Shown here one piece after another: positions 1-8,168 of a stretch of DNA of 38,537 nt. Source of the stretch: Actinomycetota bacterium (GTDB lineage: Bacteria > Actinomycetota > Humimicrobiia > Humimicrobiales > Humimicrobiaceae). The translations under genes and the position numbers were made by a program. Under the pieces are notes generated by a model that saw only the letters and a program-made list of their open reading frames with translations, was not told the DNA's origin and searched no databases. How positions within the stretch are numbered: position 1 is the stretch's first letter; each line of letters begins with the position of its first letter. The stretch covers positions 1-38,537 of the forward strand of contig DUQM01000076.1 in NCBI GenBank assembly GCA_012837825.1, given 5' to 3'.

Positions 1-36
1 AACAACTGTTTTAAAAATCCATAGATAGGAGGAGTC

Positions 37-399
37 GTGCTTGTTTCAGCAAATGAAAGCCAGATAATAGCCGGTACTTTATTCGGTTTCATGGGAATTT
101 ACATATGTTTTATTGTATTTATGGCAGCAACTTTTATTACATTATTCGTTTTCTGGATAATAGGAATTGTAGATATATCTCAGAGAAAGAATGAAGAATT
201 TCCAAATCCGGAGGATAATCCAAGGTCAACCTGGCTGATAATTCTTCTTGTAACTCTTGTAATTCCGCTTGCAGCCGGAATAGCTGCAATTATTTATTAT
301 GCAACAATAATCAGGAAATATCCGAGGGATAGTTTTCAGCCGGCAACGGAATCCCCGGAAGATGGTGGAAAAAACAACAGACAGAAGAAGATTGATTAA
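37..399 (+). CDS. Small two-segment membrane protein, PLDc_N-like
   Basis: A 120-residue membrane protein of unknown function. A long hydrophobic stretch at about residues 9-46 is followed by a polar loop. A second segment lies at about 66-90, with Trp at its start and a Pro-Leu-Ala-Ala-Gly turn followed by Tyr-Tyr. This W...P..G...Y layout resembles the PLDc_N domain, a two-helix membrane anchor found alone or in front of phospholipase D/cardiolipin synthase domains. No catalytic domain follows. The tail is short, charged and rich in Glu, Lys and Asn. The GTG start at 37 is preceded by a strong AGGAGG at 27-32. The gene converges on the next one, which ends 11 bp away. The fold assignment is tentative; that it is a real gene is well supported by the ribosome binding site. 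Confidence 0.75.
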   Translation: MLVSANESQIIAGTLFGFMGIYICFIVFMAATFITLFVFWIIGIVDISQRKNEEFPNPEDNPRSTWLIILLVTLVIPLAAGIAAIIYYATIIRKYPRDSFQPATESPEDGGKNNRQKKID

Positions 400-410
400 A
401 ATCAGAACAA

Positions 411-659
411 TTATTCATCCATTATATCTTTCAAGGCATTGTCCGTATTTTTTGCAGTGAATGATTTAAAATCGAAATCATCTATTATTTTGCTTATATT
501 TTTAGGAATGACTTCTTTTTCTTTTAAAAATTCTGCAATTTTTTTTATTCCTACTTTGCTGATGACATACCCTGCAGCACCGCCCAGTACAGCGCCTCCG
601 ATAATATATGCAAAAACCTTTGAATCAAATTTCTTTTTTTCAGAATTATCTCCGTGCAT
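411..659 (-). CDS. Small membrane protein with glycine-zipper helix
   Basis: An 82-residue protein I cannot name. After a short charged N-terminus it has one hydrophobic segment at about residues 16-35 with small-residue spacing (GGAVLGGAAGYV), the pattern of a glycine-zipper or YtxH-like membrane helix. A charged, Lys-rich amphipathic C-terminal half follows. The ATG at 659 has a well-placed Shine-Dalgarno (GGAGGGA on the minus strand, about 663-669), which favours this frame over the overlapping plus-strand frame. It converges with the first gene. A role in envelope stress or membrane association is possible, but nothing in the sequence proves it. Confidence 0.65.
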   Translation of the reverse strand: MHGDNSEKKKFDSKVFAYIIGGAVLGGAAGYVISKVGIKKIAEFLKEKEVIPKNISKIIDDFDFKSFTAKNTDNALKDIMDE

Positions 660-722
660 TTATTCCCTCCAAAGATATTTTAAAAATTATTTGTAAATTA
701 TATATATAAAATGAATATTCAT

Positions 723-753
723 TTGACAGATAATTCAATATTATATATATAAT
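723..753 (+). promoter_or_regulatory. Putative sigma-A type promoter for the YhhQ transporter
   Basis: TTGACA at 723-728 is a perfect -35 box. An AT-only tract follows in which TATATA at 746-751 (17-bp spacing) or TATAAT at 748-753 (19-bp spacing) can act as -10. Transcription would start about 30-35 bp before the transporter ATG. No structured leader fits in that space, so a preQ1 riboswitch is unlikely. Confidence 0.55.
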
Positions 754-795
754 TGGTTTTTATTACAAAAATTTAAAAGTTGCCGGATTATTTGG

Positions 796-1503
796 ATGAG
801 GAATAAATCAGGTAAAATAAATTCGCCGAATGAAAAGCAAACCCGGTATTTTGAAATAATACTGGGCCTGTTTGTAGCTGTGCTGCTTATTTCAAATATT
901 GCTTCTACGAAAATAACGCAAATATGGAAGTTTGCTTTTGATGGCGGGACTATCATATTTCCTCTTTCTTATATATTCGGAGATGTTCTGACAGAGGTAT
1001 ACGGCTATAAAAAAGCAAGAAAAGCAATATGGGTAGGTTTTTTCAGCGCTTTTCTGATGTCCCTTGTCCTATGGCTGATAGGAGTGCTGAAACCGGCCGA
1101 GGGCTGGAATCTTCAAAATGCCTATATTTCAATACTTGGACAGACACCAAGAATAGTAGGAGCTTCTCTGGCAGCATATTTTGCCGGCGAGTTTTTAAAC
1201 TCCTTTATAATGGCAAAGATGAAGGTGTTTACAAAAGGAAGATGGCTCTGGGCAAGGACGATTGCTTCAACAATAGCCGGTCAGGCAGTAGATACGGCAT
1301 TGTTCTGCCTGATTGCATTTGCCGGATTATACTCATGGGATCTTTTATTATCCATAATCATTTCCAATTATATTTTCAAGGTAGGCCTTGAAATAATAAT
1401 GACACCTGCAACATACGGGATAGTTTGTTTTCTGAAAAGAAAAGAAAATATCGATCACTATGATCACAGGACAGACTTTAATCCGTTTAGAATAAGAGGC
1501 TAG
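796..1503 (+). CDS. yhhQ: Queuosine precursor transporter, YhhQ family
   Basis: A 235-residue polytopic membrane protein of the YhhQ/VUT family (PF02592), which imports queuosine precursors (preQ0/preQ1 or queuine) for tRNA wobble modification. Family signatures are visible: the first helix ends in NIASTKITQIW, followed by a PLSYIFGDVLTEVYGY block at about residues 56-72. Later helices carry the expected small-residue and Trp pattern. About six membrane segments can be drawn, and the length is typical. The start is ATG 796; the Shine-Dalgarno is poor. It stands alone on the plus strand with its own promoter, and no queuosine biosynthesis gene is nearby, which fits salvage. The exact substrate cannot be read from sequence. 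Confidence 0.9.
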   Translation: MRNKSGKINSPNEKQTRYFEIILGLFVAVLLISNIASTKITQIWKFAFDGGTIIFPLSYIFGDVLTEVYGYKKARKAIWVGFFSAFLMSLVLWLIGVLKPAEGWNLQNAYISILGQTPRIVGASLAAYFAGEFLNSFIMAKMKVFTKGRWLWARTIASTIAGQAVDTALFCLIAFAGLYSWDLLLSIIISNYIFKVGLEIIMTPATYGIVCFLKRKENIDHYDHRTDFNPFRIRG

Positions 1504-1511
1504 ATAAAATA

Positions 1512-1565
1512 AAAAAGCACCAGTAAAATTAATTTGATTTTATTTACCAGCGCAGTTTGCTTTTT
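1512..1565. terminator. Bidirectional hairpin between convergent genes
   Basis: AAAAAGCA at 1512-1519 pairs with TGCTTTTT at 1558-1565, and further AT-rich pairing is possible inside (TAAAAT against ATTTTA). The T-rich side follows the hairpin on both strands. It can therefore end both the transporter transcript and the minus-strand small-peptide transcript. Confidence 0.5.
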
Positions 1566-1583
1566 ATTACTTTTTGGTTTTAT

Positions 1584-1682
1584 TTATTTTACAAGAATAC
1601 CTATTCCCAGAATAGCCAGAACTACAAAAACCAGCCAGTAGTTAAGAAAAATAAATGATGCTACTTTCTTTACTTTCTCCAT
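1584..1682 (-). CDS. 32-residue single-helix membrane peptide
   Basis: A very short gene encoding 32 residues: a basic N-terminus (MEKVKKV), then a hydrophobic stretch to the end (core LNYWLVFVVLAILGIGILV), closing in Lys. I do not recognise a family. It looks genuine because the ATG at 1682 has a strong, well-spaced ribosome site (GGGAGGTG on the minus strand at about 1690-1697), a near-perfect promoter lies upstream at 1740-1767, and a terminator-like hairpin lies just downstream. It is thus a complete single-gene transcription unit. Possible roles are a small regulatory membrane peptide or the toxin of a type I system. I see no clear antisense promoter, so a toxin role is speculation. Confidence 0.65.
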   Translation of the reverse strand: MEKVKKVASFIFLNYWLVFVVLAILGIGILVK

Positions 1683-1739
1683 TTGCTTCACCTCCCTCTG
1701 AAATTCCTTTTTTATAATTATGAATCGTTTCATATTTAT

Positions 1740-1767
1740 ATTATATATAATTTCGAACCTGTGTCAA
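1740..1767 (-). promoter_or_regulatory. Consensus promoter for the 32-residue peptide gene
   Basis: Read on the minus strand, TTGACA (1762-1767), a 16-bp spacer and TATAAT (1740-1745) match both sigma-A hexamers exactly. It lies just after the stop of the upstream DUF1287 gene and gives a leader of about 50 nt before the peptide ATG at 1682. It points only at that gene. Confidence 0.65.
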
Positions 1768-1775
1768 ATATTTTT

Positions 1776-2684
1776 TTACTGATTTAGTTCAGGGTAGGGA
1801 TATCTGTAATGTCCACTGACTTCCATTTCAGCCAAGGCATTGATTTCGGTTATTTTTCCCAGGTCTTTTGTTATCATTATGACAAGAGGAACACCTTCCG
1901 GACTGCTATGGTTTGAAAGCATGCCTGCTATATTTTTTCCCGGATTTTCAGCATCAACAGTAAAATATACAATATCCCCGGGCTGCCACTGAAGGATATT
2001 TGCAGGATCCGAGGCATCAAATTCTGTCGGAAGCTCAAGCGCATTGCGTTGGAAGAATTTCTGCTGGAAATATACAACCCTGAAGTCTGTTTTTTTATCA
2101 GGATTTTTGCTGCCTTTGATATTCATCGGATAAGCATCTATATGTTTGCTCATATCATCATATACAAGCTCCATTAAATCATAACCGCAATCTTTCAAAA
2201 CAACCGAAACAACATCAGTCGATATCCAGTATTTATCATCAGGATAACCGGTATCCGCATAAAACTGGTACTGATATTCAATATCCTCCTCAAGAAGCTT
2301 CATTACCCTCAATACAATTTTTTTCTGTTCGTCACTTAGCTCAAATGCCCCTGTTTCATTTGCTGTGGTAGTTTCTCCAATATCTGAAAACTCTTCAGTT
2401 GTTGCAAGAGCACTGTCTGAGCCTGATTCAGAATCAGCACCTGTGGCATCATCCGGATCCTTATTTCTAAAATCAGCCAGTTCCGTTTCTTTCCCCCGGA
2501 TATTTTCGGAGAGGGGGAAATTAATAAACGATTTGAAAAGATTCTGGGGAATTTCGATTTTAAGTTCCTTATAGAAAGATTTAAGCGTCCAGAACTGCAA
2601 AGCCGCCAGTGCTATAAAAAACACTATTATAATATCATATCTTAATTTTCTTCTTCTTTGAGATTTTCTTATTCTGGCTTTCAT
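1776..2684 (-). CDS. DUF1287-family membrane-anchored protein, probable pseudoenzyme
   Basis: A 302-residue protein. A basic N-terminus and one membrane helix (about residues 16-36) are followed by an acidic, Ser/Thr-rich linker (about 60-115). The C-terminal domain is DUF1287 (PF06940), an NlpC/P60-like fold usually found outside the membrane. Landmarks are the TDVV block, GYDLMELVYDDM, the DFRVVYFQQKFFQR block, WQPGDIVYF, GVPLVI and the terminal GHYRYP. As I recall the family, the block reads CTDV, a later strand reads HIGIV, and an HN follows the GxPL motif. Here the Cys is Ser (ISTDVV), HIG is replaced by NIAG, and HN by MI. The likely catalytic Cys and His are therefore gone. The start is ATG 2684 without a clear Shine-Dalgarno. 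It is divergent from iorA. Confidence 0.8.
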   Translation of the reverse strand: MKARIRKSQRRRKLRYDIIIVFFIALAALQFWTLKSFYKELKIEIPQNLFKSFINFPLSENIRGKETELADFRNKDPDDATGADSESGSDSALATTEEFSDIGETTTANETGAFELSDEQKKIVLRVMKLLEEDIEYQYQFYADTGYPDDKYWISTDVVSVVLKDCGYDLMELVYDDMSKHIDAYPMNIKGSKNPDKKTDFRVVYFQQKFFQRNALELPTEFDASDPANILQWQPGDIVYFTVDAENPGKNIAGMLSNHSSPEGVPLVIMITKDLGKITEINALAEMEVSGHYRYPYPELNQ

Positions 2685-2835
2685 GGACTAATATATTAAC
2701 TTAAAAATGCAATTAAATAAAGAAAGCTTTACTTTACTTTTAAAAACAATATTGTTATATATTAAGTTTATTATTTTTTCAAAAAATTGTTAAAATTACT
2801 TATTAAAATTTTTGCAGCAGCCAGAGGATTTGATA

Positions 2836-4716
2836 TTGAAAAAGGAAGTTGCAATACTTACCGGAAATGAAGCCATTGCGCTGGGTGCTCTTGAAGCCGG
2901 TGTCAGATTTGCAAGCGCTTATCCCGGAACTCCTTCAACGGAAATACTGGAAAACATTGCTGAATCAGGCAGTATTTACTGTCAGTGGTCCGTTAATGAA
3001 AAGGTTGCCCTTGAAGTTGCATCCGGCGCCAGCATTGCAGGGAAAAGGGCTATAGTTGCAATGAAGCATGTGGGGCTTAATGTTGCTTCAGACCCTTTTA
3101 TGACTCTTGCATATACTGGTGTCAACGGAGGTCTGGTAATAATATCTGCAGATGATCCTGGCATGCACAGTTCCCAGAATGAGCAGGATAACAGATATTA
3201 TGCAAAAATGGCAAAAGTACCTTTGCTTGAACCCGCAGACAGTCAGGAATGCAAAGATTTTCTGATTAAAGCTTTTGAAGTAAGTGAAAAATTTGACATA
3301 CCGGTTTTGTTAAGGACTACAACAAGAATATCCCATTCAGGTTCAGTAGTCAGAAAAGGCAAAACGGGAAAACAAAAGACTGACAGAATTTATAAAAAAG
3401 ATCCGGCAAAGTATGTTATGATTCCGGCTTTTGCCAGAAGCAGACACAGGATTCTTCTTCAAAAATATGAAAAGCTTAAAGAATTTTCAGATAAAACGGA
3501 TATTAACAGAATTATAGATTCGAAAGACGGAAAGTCCTCCTGCGGAATAGGAATAATTACCGGCGGTGTCTGTTTTCAGTATGCGTCTGAAGCATTCAGG
3601 AATTATCCGATATTGAAATTAGGGATGACAAATCCTCTTCCCTTTAACCTGATAAGAGATTTTTTGAGCGACAAATCTTTGATTATAGTTGTTGAAGAGC
3701 TTGAACCCTTTATTGAGGAACAGATAAAAGCCTGTTTTACCGGCTGCAGAGTAATAGGCAAATCTTTTTTCCCTGATTATGGCGAACTCAATGTTGAGAT
3801 ACTTGACAATTTAAATGATTTTATTTCAAGCACAGGCATCAAAAACTCTCCCGGTGAACTTACATTAAAAAATATTGAAGACAGAATAAAAGAGTTTAAA
3901 GAAGAAAATTCCTGTTTGACAGAGGAAAAATATAAGACGGAGATTAAAAATTCGGTTAAAAAAACAATTCCTCCAAGGCCGCCGGTTCTCTGTGCAGGAT
4001 GTACGCACAGACCGGTCTTTCATATTTTAAAAAAACTGAAAGTAATAGTAATGGGAGATATCGGATGCTATACTCTCTCGGTTTTACCTCCTCTTAGCAG
4101 TCTTGACAGCTGTCTGTGCATGGGAGCCGGAGTCGGGCAGGCACTTGGTGTTGAAAAAGCAAACGAGGATTATAAAAATAAAGTCGTTTCGGTAATAGGA
4201 GATTCTACTTTTTTCCATTCGGGGATTACGTCACTTATAGATAATGTATTTAACAAAGGGACGGGCCTTGTAATAATACTTGACAACAGAGCTACTGCAA
4301 TGACCGGTCATCAGACAAATCCGGGCATAGGAAAAACGCTTATGGGTGAAGATACCCATACAATACTTCCTGAAGAAATAGCAAAAGCCATTGGGGTAAA
4401 AAACATACGGATAACAGATCCATATGATGTAAGACTTCTTGAAAAAATAATAAAGGAAGAATTAAAAAGGAAAGAGCTTTCTGTAATAATCTGCCGCCGG
4501 GAGTGTGCCCTGATAAACAAAACGGAAAATCCCGGGAAATTTTATATAGATGATTCCGTATGCAAAAAATGCGGAATGTGTATCAGGACAGGATGTCCGG
4601 CAATAGGATTTGAAAACGATAAATATTTTATAAACCGGACGGTCTGTACAGGCTGCGGCGTCTGCTCACAAATTTGTCCATGGGATTCAATAAAACGAAA
4701 TAATGATATTAGCTGA
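2836..4716 (+). CDS. iorA: Indolepyruvate:ferredoxin oxidoreductase, alpha subunit
   Basis: Catalytic subunit of the oxygen-sensitive enzyme that decarboxylates indolepyruvate and other aryl pyruvates to aryl-acetyl-CoA while reducing ferredoxin. The N-terminal pyrimidine-binding domain starts with LTGNEAIALGALEAGV. The thiamine-diphosphate domain carries CAGCTHRP, GDIGCYTL (about residue 405) and the GDSTFFHSG...ILDN...TAMTG series. The C-terminus holds two 4Fe-4S motifs, CxxCxxCx4C from about residue 576 and CxxCxxCx3CP from about 604. The reading frame is open from a TTG at 2812. AGAGGA at 2823-2828 lies seven bases before the TTG at 2836, which gives MKKEVAILTGNE, the usual family start. 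First gene of a long operon; its last 14 bases overlap iorB if iorB begins at 4703. Confidence 0.95.
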   Translation: MKKEVAILTGNEAIALGALEAGVRFASAYPGTPSTEILENIAESGSIYCQWSVNEKVALEVASGASIAGKRAIVAMKHVGLNVASDPFMTLAYTGVNGGLVIISADDPGMHSSQNEQDNRYYAKMAKVPLLEPADSQECKDFLIKAFEVSEKFDIPVLLRTTTRISHSGSVVRKGKTGKQKTDRIYKKDPAKYVMIPAFARSRHRILLQKYEKLKEFSDKTDINRIIDSKDGKSSCGIGIITGGVCFQYASEAFRNYPILKLGMTNPLPFNLIRDFLSDKSLIIVVEELEPFIEEQIKACFTGCRVIGKSFFPDYGELNVEILDNLNDFISSTGIKNSPGELTLKNIEDRIKEFKEENSCLTEEKYKTEIKNSVKKTIPPRPPVLCAGCTHRPVFHILKKLKVIVMGDIGCYTLSVLPPLSSLDSCLCMGAGVGQALGVEKANEDYKNKVVSVIGDSTFFHSGITSLIDNVFNKGTGLVIILDNRATAMTGHQTNPGIGKTLMGEDTHTILPEEIAKAIGVKNIRITDPYDVRLLEKIIKEELKRKELSVIICRRECALINKTENPGKFYIDDSVCKKCGMCIRTGCPAIGFENDKYFINRTVCTGCGVCSQICPWDSIKRNNDIS

Positions 4717-5353
4717 CAAAAGTATTAATAAATATAAAAAGAGATCGGTTTCGATTTTAAAAAGAGGAGAAACAATCTCTGTGCTGTTTGCGGGTGTTGG
4801 GGGACAGGGCATACTTCTGGCTACGGGCTTAATGGCAAGAGCCTGTCTTTTTGAAGGGTTTGATGTAAAAGTTTCAGAAGTGCACGGGATGGCCCAGAGA
4901 GGGGGAAGTGTTGTCGGAAGCATAAGGTTTGGCAAAAAAGTCTTTTCCCCTACAGTTGATCATGCAGACTATATTATTGCACTGGAAGAAGTTGAGTCTT
5001 TGAGATGCCTGGATAATCTTAAAAAAGAAAGCATATTCATATATAATACTTACAGGATTTTTCCTTCGACAGTTTATGGCGGAGATTATTCCTATCCTGA
5101 CAATGTAAGAGAGCTTCTTTCAGAATTTACGCCGGATGTATTTCCGGTAGATGCATTTGAAATTGCCAGGCGGCTGGGTAAAAGCAAGACAATGAATACA
5201 GTTTTGCTTGGTTTTTTCTCAAATTTTCTTCCCATAAGCACTGATAGCTGGGAAAATGCTATAAAAGATATCATCCCTTCGGCAATTATCGAAATAAACT
5301 TAAATGCTTTTATGGCAGGCAGGAATCTTATTAATAATTTTCGGGAGGTATAA
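4703..5353 (+). CDS. iorB: Indolepyruvate:ferredoxin oxidoreductase, beta subunit
   Basis: The 2-oxoacid:acceptor oxidoreductase gamma-type domain that partners IorA. The signature FAGVGGQGILLATG lies at about residues 29-42, followed by SEVHGMAQRGGSVVGSIRFG, both diagnostic of IorB. The start is uncertain. ATG 4703 overlaps the end of iorA and lacks a Shine-Dalgarno. A GTG at 4781 has AGAGGAG about 11 bases upstream but would leave almost nothing before the first strand. The 216 residues given here are slightly longer than the usual 190-200. Translational coupling to iorA is likely. Confidence 0.93.
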   Translation: MILADKSINKYKKRSVSILKRGETISVLFAGVGGQGILLATGLMARACLFEGFDVKVSEVHGMAQRGGSVVGSIRFGKKVFSPTVDHADYIIALEEVESLRCLDNLKKESIFIYNTYRIFPSTVYGGDYSYPDNVRELLSEFTPDVFPVDAFEIARRLGKSKTMNTVLLGFFSNFLPISTDSWENAIKDIIPSAIIEINLNAFMAGRNLINNFREV

Positions 5354-5354
5354 A

Positions 5355-5753
5355 ATGCCGATAAAACAACTAACCGTTTTTTTGGAAAACAAGCATGGAA
5401 GGCTTGCTGAGGTTGCAAGAATTTTGAAAAGGGAAAATATAAATCTTCAGGGTTTTTCAACTACGGAAGCAAGAGATTATGGCATCCTGAGACTGGTAGT
5501 GTCAGATATTGAAAAATCAAGGGCATCTTTGAAAGAAGCCGGTTTTACAACCCATGTAGCTGATGCAATATGCATAAGAGTTGAAGACAGACCGGGTGAG
5601 CTGCTGAATGTTCTTGATGCTCTTTCTGAAGCAAGGATAAACATAGATTATGTATATGTTATTGCCGGCACAAGAATAGTATTGAGTGCCCCTGAACTTG
5701 ACAGAGCAGAAAAACTGCTGGTTGAAAAAGGCTTTTCTATCTGTATGGATTGA
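5355..5753 (+). CDS. Tandem ACT-domain protein
   Basis: A 132-residue protein made of two ACT domains and nothing else. The first (about 1-68) begins QLTVFLENKHGRLAEVARIL, and the second (about 69-132) begins ICIRVEDRPGELLNVLDAL. Both show the classic ligand-site turn (NKHGRLAE, DRPGELLN), where ACT domains bind amino acids or related small molecules. A longer open frame exists upstream, but ATG 5355 has GGGAGG at 5343-5348 and is clearly the start. It follows iorB by one base and precedes a CoA ligase. Such ACT proteins are often found beside iorAB/paaK, so sensing an aromatic amino acid is a reasonable inference. Confidence 0.9.
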   Translation: MPIKQLTVFLENKHGRLAEVARILKRENINLQGFSTTEARDYGILRLVVSDIEKSRASLKEAGFTTHVADAICIRVEDRPGELLNVLDALSEARINIDYVYVIAGTRIVLSAPELDRAEKLLVEKGFSICMD

Positions 5754-5831
5754 AAAAGACCTGTAAATTACTCTTAAGGATAAAAACTTATACGGGCAGC
5801 CGTCATGATTAAATAATAGCGAGGAATCAAA

Positions 5832-7148
5832 ATGGTTTTGGAATTTTTCAATGAAAACATTGAAACGGCAGACAGAAAAATTATTGAAGAAATACAGACG
5901 GAAAGACTTAAAAACACATTGATAAACGTCTATGAAAATGTCCTGTTTTACAAAAAAAGACTGGATGACTGCGGTGTTGATCCATACAATTTCAAAAGTA
6001 TTGATGAACTGAAGAAGATACCTTTTACAACTAAGGAAGATTTAAGGCTGAACTATCCTTATAAAATGTTTGCCAGACCGTTTGGTGAAATTGTAAGAAT
6101 ACATTCATCATCGGGAACCAGCAGTAATCCAACGGTAGCGGCTTACACAGACAAGGATATTGAAATATGGAGCAGCATAATTGCCAGGCAGCTTTTTTCT
6201 TTAAATCTGAGAAAAGGCGATATTTTTCAAAACAGTTATGGCTACGGACTTTTTACCGGCGGCCTCGGTCTTCATTATGGAATAGAGAAGCTGGGCGGAA
6301 CTGCAATTCCTGTGTCCGGAGGAAATACTGAAAGACAGATTAAAATAATGCAGGATTTTTTGCCTGAGGTACTTTGCTGCACCCCTTCCTATGCGCTGCA
6401 TATTGCAGAAGTTGGAAAAGAGCTCGGAGTCGATTTTTCAAAACTTCCCCTTAAAACCGGCGTCTTTGGTGCTGAGCCATGGACAAACCAGATAAGAAAG
6501 GAAATCGAGAAAAGACTGTCAATTGATGCCTATGATATTTATGGTCTGAGCGAAGTGATAGGTCCGGGAGTTTCCTGTGAGTGCTATTGTAAAAAAGGAT
6601 TGCATGTATCAGAAGATAATTTTATTGTTGAGACCATTGACCCAAAAACAGGCAGGAATGTGCCGGAATCAGAAACAGGGGAACTGGTTTTTACAACAAT
6701 TACAAAAGAAGGTATGCCTGTAATCAGATACAGGACAAAAGATCTGTCAAATCTTGTTTATGATAAATGTGAGTGTGGAAGAACTCATGCCAGGATGGCA
6801 AAACCCATCGGAAGATCTGATGATATGCTGATAATAAGAGGGGTAAATGTATTTCCTTCACAGATTGAGGAAGTTTTAATTAATGTAAAGGAAATAGAGC
6901 CCCAATATCTTATTATTGTGGAAAAAAGAAATTTCCTGGATTTTATAGAAGTATGGGTGGAAGTTCCTGAAAATATCTTCTCGGAAAAGATGCAGACTCT
7001 TGAATATTTCGAGTCATCAATTGAGCACAGCCTGTATTCGGCAATAGGCATAAATATTGACGTAAAACTGAAAGAACCCAAGACTATCAAAAGAAGTGAG
7101 GGAAAAGCCAGAAGGGTTGTTGATATGAGAAAAGGTGAAAAACCTTAG
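5832..7148 (+). CDS. paaK: Phenylacetate-CoA ligase family enzyme
   Basis: A 438-residue adenylate-forming enzyme of the PaaK family, which activates aryl-acetates with ATP and CoA. The phosphate-binding loop HSSSGTSSNPTVAAYT is at about residues 91-106, and the YGLSEVIGPG motif is at about 236-245. The C-terminal lid has YRTKDLS, RSDDMLIIRGVNVFPSQIEE and the catalytic-Lys region GKARRVVD near the end. GCGAGGA precedes ATG 5832. It follows the ACT gene by 78 bp. With iorAB it forms a module in which aryl pyruvates are oxidised to aryl-acetyl-CoA and interconverted with the free acid. The true aryl substrate is not visible. Confidence 0.92.
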   Translation: MVLEFFNENIETADRKIIEEIQTERLKNTLINVYENVLFYKKRLDDCGVDPYNFKSIDELKKIPFTTKEDLRLNYPYKMFARPFGEIVRIHSSSGTSSNPTVAAYTDKDIEIWSSIIARQLFSLNLRKGDIFQNSYGYGLFTGGLGLHYGIEKLGGTAIPVSGGNTERQIKIMQDFLPEVLCCTPSYALHIAEVGKELGVDFSKLPLKTGVFGAEPWTNQIRKEIEKRLSIDAYDIYGLSEVIGPGVSCECYCKKGLHVSEDNFIVETIDPKTGRNVPESETGELVFTTITKEGMPVIRYRTKDLSNLVYDKCECGRTHARMAKPIGRSDDMLIIRGVNVFPSQIEEVLINVKEIEPQYLIIVEKRNFLDFIEVWVEVPENIFSEKMQTLEYFESSIEHSLYSAIGINIDVKLKEPKTIKRSEGKARRVVDMRKGEKP

Positions 7149-7218
7149 AATTATCAAAGCTCCGGGAGAAATTGAGGGAAAGTAAAAATTTTAAGGCAAA
7201 AAGAACTAAAGCGGCAAT

Positions 7219-8100
7219 TTGGAAAATCAAAACAAAATAATCTTTGAAATTAACAAAATAATCTCTGAAGAAATAAAGATCCTTAACAGTTATTATAATT
7301 ATGATTTGAAAAGGTTTTTCTGCCCGGAATTATTTTACGGCTCGGCTTTTCTTGCTTTTTTTAATATAGAAGATATCCCGGATTTTATTCCGGACAAAAA
7401 TTTTAAAATCAATAATTCTCTTGATGGCAGAGAAAATATTACATTTTTTGATACATATAAAATAATCAGTCTTATTACCGGAATAGAGCTTCTTGCAATC
7501 GGTCTCAACATGCATACATCACATGAAAACACATTCCGTAAGGTTTCAGGCAGGTCGGAGAACAGTGAAAAAAATTATACCATAGAGCTTCTTTTCGGCG
7601 ATATCTTTTATTCAAGAGCAATAGCATATCTTATTAATTTTGATAATTTCATTATTTTTGACAACATACTGAAATCAATACTTTCAATCCACCGATCCAG
7701 AATGATAGTTCATCAGAAAATAAAAGATATTTTTGATTGCGGCAGGAATAATGCCTGGTTTTTCAATAAAGGTTTTTCGGAAGTGAGAATGTTAAACGCA
7801 TTATTAAAAGAAATATTTTTTACCGGGATAGGAGTATCCAATTTTGATGTTACAGCAGATAAAACAAAAGACTTTCTCATGATTATTAATGAAATGGTTT
7901 TATTAAAGACATATAATGATTTGACTGATTATGTCAGACAGGCAGCGCCGGAGTCTTTTGAAAGCAGTCATTTTAAATATGACGAGGATTTTTTAAATAA
8001 AGCAGATGACTTAAGAAAGAGCCTGAATATAAAGATAAACAGGCTTGAGCCTGAATGGATAAAAGAAAATTTTTTAAAATTATTTTTTAAATTAGCCTAG
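7219..8100 (+). CDS. Degenerate polyprenyl-synthase-like subunit (HepS-like)
   Basis: A 293-residue, helix-rich protein with no obvious motif until it is laid beside the polyprenyl synthase at 9936. GIELLAIGLNMHTSHEN aligns with GIEMLHTASLIHDDIIDN of that enzyme, and LLFGDIFYSRAIAYLI with RYAGDYLFTYAFYLLN. The first Asp-rich motif DDIID is replaced by TSHEN (residues 100-104), and the second is at best YNDLTD. It therefore looks like an inactive homologue, similar to the small subunit (HepS, HEPPP_synt_1) of heterodimeric heptaprenyl diphosphate synthase. The start is TTG 7219; its ribosome site is weak. A partner role for the 9936 enzyme is inferred from position and fold, not proven. Confidence 0.6.
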   Translation: MENQNKIIFEINKIISEEIKILNSYYNYDLKRFFCPELFYGSAFLAFFNIEDIPDFIPDKNFKINNSLDGRENITFFDTYKIISLITGIELLAIGLNMHTSHENTFRKVSGRSENSEKNYTIELLFGDIFYSRAIAYLINFDNFIIFDNILKSILSIHRSRMIVHQKIKDIFDCGRNNAWFFNKGFSEVRMLNALLKEIFFTGIGVSNFDVTADKTKDFLMIINEMVLLKTYNDLTDYVRQAAPESFESSHFKYDEDFLNKADDLRKSLNIKINRLEPEWIKENFLKLFFKLA

Positions 8101-8168
8101 AAGCTTATATGGATTATTCAGACTCATTCGGGAAATCAGTGCCGGTAATTAAAATTCACAGGTAAAGT

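Noticed and set aside
439-696. 85-codon plus-strand frame overlapping the small membrane gene
   Set aside because: It has no ribosome site and is antisense to a frame with a strong Shine-Dalgarno and a coherent membrane helix.
670-795. preQ1 riboswitch before the queuosine transporter
   Set aside because: The leader after the promoter is only about 30 nt and A/T-rich, with no preQ1 aptamer core.
5092-5460. 122-codon minus-strand frame across iorB and the ACT gene
   Set aside because: It is the complement of two well-recognised coding regions and has no family features.
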